The notes below the pieces were generated by a model. That model did not search any database. It saw only the letters and a list, made by a program, of their open reading frames with translations, and was not told where the DNA came from. Below are positions 6,981 to 12,096 of a DNA stretch of 12,096 nucleotides, one piece after another. The first letter of the stretch is position 1, and every line of letters begins with the position of its first letter. The DNA lies in assembly GCA_900763355.1 (NCBI GenBank), contig CAAFJY010000170.1, positions 1 through 12,096 on the forward strand. The letters run 5' to 3'. A program made the translations under genes and the position numbers. Source of the stretch: Clostridia bacterium (GTDB taxonomy: Bacteria; Bacillota; Clostridia; Oscillospirales; Butyricicoccaceae).

Positions 6981-6994
6981 CCCTGCAACAGGCT

Positions 6995-7016
6995 TTTTCC
7001 CGCCGGGCAGGGAAAA
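6995..7016 (+). promoter_or_regulatory. Small hairpin just before the deacylase ribosome binding site
   Basis: TTTTCCC (6995-7001) and GGGAAAA (7010-7016) form a 7-bp stem with an 8-base loop. The stem ends two bases before the purine-rich AGAGGAAGGGAG (7018-7029) that serves the deacylase ATG. It could influence translation or message stability, but may be incidental. Confidence 0.35.
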
Positions 7017-7038
7017 CAGAGGAAGGGAGCGAACAAGT

Positions 7039-8634
7039 ATGCTGGATATCCTGTTCCGGGGCGTTTCCCTGGTGGATGGGACGGGAGCCCCGGCCCGCAC
7101 CCGGGACGTGGGCGTGAAAAACGGGAAGATCACCCTCCACACTCAGGGGGAATCCGCCCGGGAGACGGTGGAGGGCGGGGGGCTGACCCTGTGCCCCGGC
7201 TTCATCGACGCCCACTCCCACGGGGACATGAGCGTGGGCACGCCCCACGGCAATCTGTGCAAGATCTCCCAGGGGGTGACCACCGAGATCGCGGGACAGT
7301 GCGGGCAGTCGCCCTTCCCCGTGGACCGGCGGTTTTTGGAGGATCTGAAATGCGTCACCGCCTTTGCCCCCGATTATCAGAAAATGCCCTTTGAGCGCTT
7401 TGCCCGCTGCCGGGACTATGAGGACTACTGCAGGACCGTCCCCATGGCCCTCAACCTGGCGGAGCTGGTGGGGCACAACACCCTCCGGGCCTCGGTGATG
7501 GGGGTGGCCGACCGGGCCCCCACGGGAGCCGAGCTGGCCCTCATGAAGGACCGGCTCCGGGCGGGGATGGAGCAGGGGGCCCTGGGACTGAGCTCCGGGC
7601 TCATCTATATCCCCGGGGTCTACTGCACCACAGAGGAGGTCATCGAGCTCTGCCGGGTCATCCGCCCCTATGGCGGCATCTATGCCACCCACATGCGCAA
7701 CGAGGCCGCCGATGTGGTGAAGTCGGTGAAGGAGGCCATCTTCATCGCCGAGAGCGCCGGAGTCCCCCTGGTCATCTCCCACCACAAGGTGTGCGGCCGG
7801 GACAACTGGGGCGCCTCCTGGGAGACCCTGCGCCTCATCGACGAGGCCGCCGCCCGGGGCGTGAGGATCGGCCTGGATCAATACCCCTACGAGGCCAACA
7901 TGACGGCCCTCAACGTCTGTATCCCGCCCCGGCATTTCGCCCAGGGGATGCCCGCCCTGCTGGAAAAGCTCCGGGATCCCGCCGGGCGCGCCCAGATCGC
8001 CGCGGAAATGAACGACCCCGCCGGGGGGTATGACAACTTTTACCGCAACAGCGGGGGCTTTTCCGGGGTGTTCGTCTCGGTGAGCCCCGCTGTGCCGGAG
8101 GCCGAGGGCCGCACGGTGGCCGACTATGCCGCGGCGGTGGGGAAGGACCCCATGGACGCCTATTTCGACCTCCTTTTGGCCAACGGCGGCGACGGCAATG
8201 CCATCTATTTCGCCATGGATCCCAGGGAGGTGGAGCGCATCTATCAATATCCCCGCACCATGGTGGGGTCCGACGCCCTCTGCTTCGGCTTGGAGGAAAA
8301 GGGCCATCCCCGGGGCTGGGGGACCTTTATCCGCCCCCTGGCGGAGTTTGCCGGGGAGAAGAAGCTGGTCTCCTTTGAGGAGGCCGTCTACAAGCAGACC
8401 GGGCTCACCGCCGCCTTTTGGGGCCTGGAGGGCAAGGGCCGGGTGGCCGAGGGATACGACGCCGACCTGGTGCTGCTGGACCGGGGGACCCTCCGGGCCG
8501 CGGCCACCTATGCCCATTCCAACCAAAAGGCCGAGGGCGTCTGCGCCGTCTATGTGGCGGGAAAATGCGTCTATCGCGCAGGCGCGCTCACCGGGGAATA
8601 CCCGGGGAAGCTGATCCTCCGGCAGGGAACGTGA
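7039..8634 (+). CDS. N-acyl-D-amino-acid deacylase (D-aminoacylase, amidohydrolase family)
   Basis: Zinc amidohydrolase (531 aa) expected to hydrolyse N-acyl-D-amino acids to a D-amino acid and a carboxylic acid in the cytosol; no signal peptide. Residues matching the metal and catalytic set of characterised D-aminoacylases are in place: His59 and His61 in PGFIDAHSHGD, Cys88 in AGQCGQSP, His218 in YATHMRNEA, His248 in LVISHHKVCG and Asp412 in MVGSDALCF. The N- and C-terminal segments form the small beta-sandwich (GYDADLVLLD near 472-481). A purine-rich site at 7018-7029 precedes the start. The serine hydrolase gene follows after 40 bases, probably on the same transcript. Some relatives act on D-glutamate or D-aspartate derivatives or on dihydropyrimidine-like rings, so the exact substrate is open. 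Confidence 0.88.
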   Translation: MLDILFRGVSLVDGTGAPARTRDVGVKNGKITLHTQGESARETVEGGGLTLCPGFIDAHSHGDMSVGTPHGNLCKISQGVTTEIAGQCGQSPFPVDRRFLEDLKCVTAFAPDYQKMPFERFARCRDYEDYCRTVPMALNLAELVGHNTLRASVMGVADRAPTGAELALMKDRLRAGMEQGALGLSSGLIYIPGVYCTTEEVIELCRVIRPYGGIYATHMRNEAADVVKSVKEAIFIAESAGVPLVISHHKVCGRDNWGASWETLRLIDEAAARGVRIGLDQYPYEANMTALNVCIPPRHFAQGMPALLEKLRDPAGRAQIAAEMNDPAGGYDNFYRNSGGFSGVFVSVSPAVPEAEGRTVADYAAAVGKDPMDAYFDLLLANGGDGNAIYFAMDPREVERIYQYPRTMVGSDALCFGLEEKGHPRGWGTFIRPLAEFAGEKKLVSFEEAVYKQTGLTAAFWGLEGKGRVAEGYDADLVLLDRGTLRAAATYAHSNQKAEGVCAVYVAGKCVYRAGALTGEYPGKLILRQGT

Positions 8635-8674
8635 CTTTGCCCCCGCGGGCATCAAAGAAAGAGAGTTAAAATCT

Positions 8675-9589
8675 ATGGACATCCAAAAAATACAGCAGCT
8701 TTTGGACCGCTGCGCCGGGGAAATGACCGGCCGGGCGAGCTTTTATTTCCAGGATCTCGCCACCGGCGAGAGCGCCGGGCACGATGCCGGGGCCGTCATG
8801 CCCTCGGCCAGCGTGTTCAAGATCTTTGTCCTGGCGGAACTGCTGCGCCAGGTGCGGGAGGGGCGCTTTGCCCTGAGCGACCGCTACCCCCTCTCGGAAG
8901 CCGACAAATCCAACGGCAGCGGTGTGCTCCAGCTCATGGAGGACGGCCTGCGCCCCACTCTCCGGGACTATGCCACGTTGATGATCATCCTCTCGGACAA
9001 CACGGCGGCCGATTTCCTCTTCCGCCTGGTGGGGCGGGAAAACATCATCGACCACGTTCTGCGCCCCCTGGGGCTGGAACAGACCAAATGCGACCTGAGC
9101 TGCCGGGACCTGATCGCCCTCTGCTATGGGGGGAAGGCGGGGCTGAGCTTTGCGGAGGCCTGCCGCCTGGATGAGAACGTCTCCGGCCGGCGGAACCTGG
9201 CCCCCTATACCGGCGGGCTGGCGCTCAATGACGAGACCTCTGCCCGGGATGCCGCCCGGATGCTGGAGCAGTTTTACCGGGGGACCTGGGTGGACGAGGA
9301 AATGAGCCGCCAGGCGCTGGACATCCTCCTGGCCTGCCAGACCAACGGGCGCATCCCCCATCTTCTCCCCCTGGGGACGCCGGTGGCCCACAAGACCGGC
9401 TCCATGGACCGGGTGGTCAACGACGCGGGCATCGTTTTTACCGACAAGGGGGACTATCTCCTCACCCTGTTTTACAACGGGAACACCGCCGGGGCGGAGG
9501 AATATGACCAGAATCCCCACGGCTATTTCGGCGAGACCCGGCTCGCCCAGCTTTCTCTTGCCATCTTCGAAGAATATACAGCATCTTAA
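8675..9589 (+). CDS. Cytosolic serine hydrolase with beta-lactamase / penicillin-binding fold
   Basis: A 304-aa member of the class A beta-lactamase-like superfamily. The three active-site motifs are present in order: SVFK (nucleophile Ser46, Lys49), SDN (Ser107 to Asn109) and KTG (Lys240 to Gly242, in HKTGSMD). The omega-loop Glu-x-x-Leu-Asn motif of true class A beta-lactamases, expected around residue 143, is not seen there. The N-terminus MDIQKIQQLLDRCAGEM has no signal peptide or membrane anchor, so the enzyme should be cytosolic. A peptidase, amidase or esterase role is therefore more likely than antibiotic resistance. The ribosome binding site is weak (AAAGAGAG near 8657-8664). Its place after the deacylase suggests it cleaves imported peptides or amides containing D-residues; that is inference. 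Confidence 0.85.
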   Translation: MDIQKIQQLLDRCAGEMTGRASFYFQDLATGESAGHDAGAVMPSASVFKIFVLAELLRQVREGRFALSDRYPLSEADKSNGSGVLQLMEDGLRPTLRDYATLMIILSDNTAADFLFRLVGRENIIDHVLRPLGLEQTKCDLSCRDLIALCYGGKAGLSFAEACRLDENVSGRRNLAPYTGGLALNDETSARDAARMLEQFYRGTWVDEEMSRQALDILLACQTNGRIPHLLPLGTPVAHKTGSMDRVVNDAGIVFTDKGDYLLTLFYNGNTAGAEEYDQNPHGYFGETRLAQLSLAIFEEYTAS

Positions 9590-9606
9590 GTCTCTATCGG
9601 ATCAGG

Positions 9607-9648
9607 AAACAGGCGGCACCCAACTTCGGTTGGGTACCGCCTGTTTTT
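9607..9648 (+). terminator. Intrinsic terminator of the deacylase-hydrolase operon
   Basis: An 18-position stem with one C-A mismatch (arms 9607-9624 and 9629-9646) closes on a C(TTCG)G tetraloop, the very stable UUCG type, and runs into TTTTT (9644-9648). It lies 17 bases after the serine hydrolase stop codon. Confidence 0.92.
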
Positions 9649-9776
9649 GCCCATCTCAGGGTCAAAAATCGCAGATTTTCGGCTCTGTAAAACGATGGAT
9701 CGCAGAAAAGTTATTTTTCGGGGGAACACTTCCAGGCAGTCTATTGAAAACAGAGCTGTCCTTAGCGTTTGGCGGC
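9649..9776. other. Intergenic stretch between two convergent terminators
   Basis: I see no gene, promoter or repeat of note here. The only local symmetry is AAAATC-GCA-GATTTT near 9665-9679, a 6-bp AT-rich stem that is probably incidental. Confidence 0.5.
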
Positions 9777-9820
9777 AAAACAGAAACAGCGCGCGGAAGC
9801 TCCTCGGTTTCCGCGCGCTG
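9777..9820 (-). terminator. Intrinsic terminator of the AIM24-family gene
   Basis: On the minus strand, CAGCGCGCGGAA and TTCCGCGCGCTG form a perfect 12-bp stem (9809-9820 with 9787-9798) around a 10-base loop, followed by TTTCTGTTTT (9786 down to 9777). It begins 20 bases beyond the stop codon of the AIM24-family gene. Confidence 0.88.
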
Positions 9821-9840
9821 CGCATTGGATTTTCTGTTTT

Positions 9841-10518
9841 TCAGCCGTTCCCCTTGGGGATATAGGCCCCCATGGCGGAGGCGACGCTCATGATGGGCAT
9901 GGTCTGGAGCCAGACCTTCCCAGGGCCGGTGAGGACAGTGTTGAACAGCCCCTCGCCCCCCAGGAGCTTGTTTTTCAGCCCCGGGACCTGGCGGATCTCC
10001 ATCTGGACGGAGGCGGAAAAGCCCGCCACGTTGCCGGTGTCCACCACGATCTGCTGGCCGGCGGCCAGCTCATATTCCACCAGCTCGCCGTCGATCTCCA
10101 CAAAGGCCGTGCCCCGGCCGCTCAGCCGCTGCATGATAAAGCCTTCGCCGCCGAAGAACCCGGCCCCCAGCTTTTTGTTGAAATGGATGGACAGCTCCAC
10201 CCCCGGCTGGGCCGCCAAAAAGGCGCTTTTCTGCAAGATCATCTCCTGCCCCGGGGCGATGTCCAGGGCCAGAATGCGCCCGGGGAAGCTGGAGCCAAAG
10301 GCGATCATCCCCTCCCCCTGGGCGGTGTAGATGTTCTGGAATATGCTTTCGCCGGAAAAGGCCTTGGAAAACATCTTCCCCAGGCCGCCGCCCTGGGTGT
10401 CCATCTGCATATTGGGGCTCATCCAGACCATGGAGCCCTTTTCGGTGATCATCTGTTCCCCGTTTTCCAGCTGGCAGACCACCACGGGGAAGCAGCCGCC
10501 CTTGATCTCATACTGCAT
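9841..10518 (-). CDS. AIM24 / TIGR00266-family protein
   Basis: A 225-aa protein matching the AIM24 family. It shows the typical pattern of an early EKGSMVWM segment, then MQMDTQGGGLGKMFSKAFSG, then repeated glycine-rich beta-strand units (FGSSFPGRILALDI, KKLGAGFFGGEGFIMQRLSG, KNKLLGGEGLFNTVLTGPGK), ending QTMPIMSVASAMGAYIP. No signal peptide or membrane helix is visible. The fold is thought to be a beta-structure related to the TRAP-like domain, and the bacterial function is not established. AGGAGG (complement of 10528-10533) precedes the ATG by nine bases. It has its own promoter and terminator, so it looks monocistronic and unrelated to the peptide cluster. The family call is confident, the function unknown. 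Confidence 0.9.
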   Translation of the reverse strand: MQYEIKGGCFPVVVCQLENGEQMITEKGSMVWMSPNMQMDTQGGGLGKMFSKAFSGESIFQNIYTAQGEGMIAFGSSFPGRILALDIAPGQEMILQKSAFLAAQPGVELSIHFNKKLGAGFFGGEGFIMQRLSGRGTAFVEIDGELVEYELAAGQQIVVDTGNVAGFSASVQMEIRQVPGLKNKLLGGEGLFNTVLTGPGKVWLQTMPIMSVASAMGAYIPKGNG

Positions 10519-10594
10519 GAAATCTTTCCTCCTGCTCTCTTTTGTCTTTTTTTACGGCCCCTTTCGCCCTTTTTCGGGGAAAAGCGCCGGTTTT

Positions 10595-10623
10595 ATGGTA
10601 ACACCGACTTGCCCCGCCGTCAA
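10595..10623 (-). promoter_or_regulatory. Sigma-70 promoter of the AIM24-family gene
   Basis: On the minus strand, TTGACG (10623-10618), a 17-base spacer and TACCAT (10600-10595) fit the -35 (5 of 6) and -10 (4 of 6) consensus elements. The -35 lies just past the T-tract of the upstream transporter's terminator. The leader would be about 70 bases. Confidence 0.65.
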
Positions 10624-10625
10624 TA

Positions 10626-10664
10626 AAAAAGAAAAAACGCCCCCGGCGCGGCGCGCCGGGGGCG
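10626..10664 (-). terminator. Intrinsic terminator of the NSS transporter gene
   Basis: On the minus strand a perfect 12-bp GC stem (CGCCCCCGGCGC with its complement, 3-base loop, 10638-10664) is followed by TTTTTTCTTTTT. It lies six bases past the transporter stop codon and separates that gene from the AIM24 promoter. Confidence 0.95.
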
Positions 10665-10670
10665 AAGAGC

Positions 10671-12023
10671 TTACAGCCCCTGGATGAGGATCACCAGGAT
10701 GAGAATGGGAAGAACAAAGCGGAAATAGTGCCGGATCCACCGGGGAAGCTTGGGCCCGCGGCCGATGTTGGCCTCTTCCAGATATCGGTCAAAGCCCCAG
10801 CCCCACTTGGTGGTGCAGAAGAGGAGATAGACCAGCGACCCGCCGGGGAGCAGGAGATTGCTCACCAAAAAGTCCTCGCTGTCCAGAATGTCCCGCCCGC
10901 CGATGGGGTGGACGCCGCTCCACACATTGTACCCCAGGACACAGGGGAGACTGAGGAGCAGGATGGCGATGCAGTTGACCACCGCCGCCTTTTTCCGGGA
11001 CCAGCCCAGGGTGTCCATGCAGGAGGACATGATGTTTTCGAACACGGCGATGACGGTGGAAAAGCTGGCAAAGGTCATGAACAGGAAGAACAGACTGCCC
11101 CACAGCCGCCCGCCGGCCATGTTGACGAATACATTGGGCAGGGTCTCGAAGATCAGACTGGGCCCGGCGTTGACCTCCACCCCATAGCTGAAGCAGGCGG
11201 GGAAGATGATGAGCCCGGCGGTGATGGCCACAAAGGTGTCCAGAACGCAGATGCGGATGCCTTCTCCCGCCAGGGTGTGGTCCTTGCTCATATAGCTGCC
11301 GAAGATCTCCATGGCGGCCACCCCCAGGCTCAGGGTGAAGAAGGACTGGTTCATGGCGGCGGAGATGACGTTCCCCAGCCCCGCTGCCCGGACGGCGTCC
11401 CAGTTGGGCACCAGGTAGAACCGGAGCCCTTCTCCCGCACCGGAAAGGGTGAAGCTATGCACTGCCAGAACCACGATGAGGGCGAGCAGCCCGACCATCA
11501 TGACCTTGCTGACCTTTTCCAGCCCGCTTTGCAGCCCACGGCTGCACACCAAAAAGCCCAGAAGCACGGTCACCGCCATCCACAGCCCCATCTCCCCGGG
11601 GGAGGACAGCATGGCCCCGAACACCCCGGAGCAGGCCTCGGTGCTCATCCCGTGGGTGAAGGTTCCCGTGAGGAACTTGACGAAATAGCTGAGCATCCAG
11701 CCGGAAACGGTGGTGTAATACATCATCAGGAGATAGCAGCCGGCGATGGCGATGTAGCCGTGGATGTGCCATTTGCTTTTCTTGGGCTCCAGCGCTTTGT
11801 AGGCCAAAACGGCGCTTTTCCGGCTGCTTCGGCCAACGGCCAGCTCCATGGTGAGGATGGGCAGACCCATGATGACCAGGAACAGAAGGTAAAACAAAAC
11901 GAACCAGCCGCCGCCGTTTTCCCCCACCACATAGGGGAACTTCCACACGTTGCCGATGCCGATGGCGCAGCCGGCACTCACCAAAAGGAAGCCCAGCCGG
12001 GACTGAAAGGATTCGCGCTCCAT
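10671..12023 (-). CDS. Sodium-dependent amino acid transporter, NSS/SNF family
   Basis: An inner-membrane Na+-coupled symporter (450 aa) of the LeuT-fold neurotransmitter:sodium symporter family, probably importing amino acids. The unwound helix 1 is intact: SRLGFLLVSAGCAIGIGNVW, then KFPYVVGENGGGWFV, with the glycines and the Asn of the GIGN turn that line substrate and sodium sites. Helix 6 has QSFFTLSLGVAAMEIFGSY. Hydrophobic segments number about eleven, ending FVLPILILVILIQGL; this matches the 11-helix bacterial subgroup (Tyt1-like) better than 12-helix LeuT. The start at 12023 follows GGAGT (complement of 12031-12035), seven bases upstream. An in-frame extension beyond it is charged and would cross the proposed -10. 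Substrate is not readable. Confidence 0.92.
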   Translation of the reverse strand: MERESFQSRLGFLLVSAGCAIGIGNVWKFPYVVGENGGGWFVLFYLLFLVIMGLPILTMELAVGRSSRKSAVLAYKALEPKKSKWHIHGYIAIAGCYLLMMYYTTVSGWMLSYFVKFLTGTFTHGMSTEACSGVFGAMLSSPGEMGLWMAVTVLLGFLVCSRGLQSGLEKVSKVMMVGLLALIVVLAVHSFTLSGAGEGLRFYLVPNWDAVRAAGLGNVISAAMNQSFFTLSLGVAAMEIFGSYMSKDHTLAGEGIRICVLDTFVAITAGLIIFPACFSYGVEVNAGPSLIFETLPNVFVNMAGGRLWGSLFFLFMTFASFSTVIAVFENIMSSCMDTLGWSRKKAAVVNCIAILLLSLPCVLGYNVWSGVHPIGGRDILDSEDFLVSNLLLPGGSLVYLLFCTTKWGWGFDRYLEEANIGRGPKLPRWIRHYFRFVLPILILVILIQGL

Positions 12024-12063
12024 AAAAACAACTCCGTTCTTTCTCTTTTTCCAAAGCATACTT

Positions 12064-12092
12064 ATTTTAACCCGGCATTTTGCCCTTGACAA
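12064..12092 (-). promoter_or_regulatory. Sigma-70 promoter of the NSS transporter gene
   Basis: On the minus strand, TTGTCA (12092-12087), a 17-base spacer and TAAAAT (12069-12064) match the -35 and -10 consensus elements at five of six positions each. The transcript would start near 12057, giving a leader of about 34 bases. Confidence 0.75.
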
Positions 12093-12096
12093 CCGG

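Noticed and set aside
5608..8634. Single plus-strand open frame of 1008 codons that would fuse about 477 extra residues to the deacylase
   Set aside because: The upstream part is antisense to the LysR gene and crosses the palindromic element. The deacylase family N-terminus begins naturally at 7039 with a binding site before it.
8675..9589. Beta-lactam resistance gene
   Set aside because: No signal peptide and no class A general-base motif at the expected place; the neighbours are metabolic.
12076..12096. Second copy of the palindrome's terminal repeat at the window edge (shared TGCCCTTG near the NSS promoter)
   Set aside because: Only about nine to ten bases match, they overlap a good -35 element, and the rest of the terminal repeat is absent; the window ends too soon to judge.

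Overview
The window is GC-rich with strong AGGAGG-type ribosome binding sites, short intercistronic gaps and low-GC promoters confined to the gaps. With a family 5 solute-binding lipoprotein, a 11-helix NSS transporter and protein sequences of clostridial character, it looks like a chromosomal segment of a high-GC Firmicute, most likely a gut Clostridia/Oscillospiraceae-type bacterium. That assignment is from style, not from a database search. I see no rRNA, tRNA, CRISPR array, transposase or phage gene.

Layout. (1) 1-5687, plus strand: a leader with a putative operator and promoter, then a complete peptide-type ABC importer operon: binding lipoprotein, intercistronic hairpin, two permeases and two ATPases (dppABCDF order). 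(2) 5680-6618, minus strand: a LysR-type regulator that ends inside the last eight bases of the second ATPase gene. (3) 6619-7038: a 420-base divergent gap dominated by a 276-bp imperfect palindrome with 22-bp perfect inverted ends (MITE-like or a structured RNA). (4) 7039-9589, plus strand: an N-acyl-D-amino-acid deacylase (amidohydrolase) and a signal-less beta-lactamase-fold serine hydrolase, closed by a UUCG-loop terminator. (5) 9777-12096, minus strand: an AIM24/TIGR00266-family protein and an 11-helix neurotransmitter:sodium symporter, each with its own recognisable promoter and terminator.

How the parts may work together. The importer would bring in peptides or N-acylated amino acids. 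The cytosolic serine hydrolase and the deacylase would then release amino acids, with D-configured substrates suggested by the deacylase family. The strongest link between the two blocks is in the DNA. The leader of the importer operon (87-104) and the leader of the deacylase operon (6963-6980, opposite strand) carry nearly the same 18-bp sequence, TATCGAAAAACGCGATAA against TATCGAAAAACCTGATAA (16 of 18 identical). Both contain the T-N11-A dyad typical of LysR-type operators, and the LysR gene lies between the two operons. I read this as a small regulon for uptake and breakdown of D-amino-acid-containing compounds. The substrate is inference.

The AIM24 and NSS genes at the right end appear to be independent monocistronic units.
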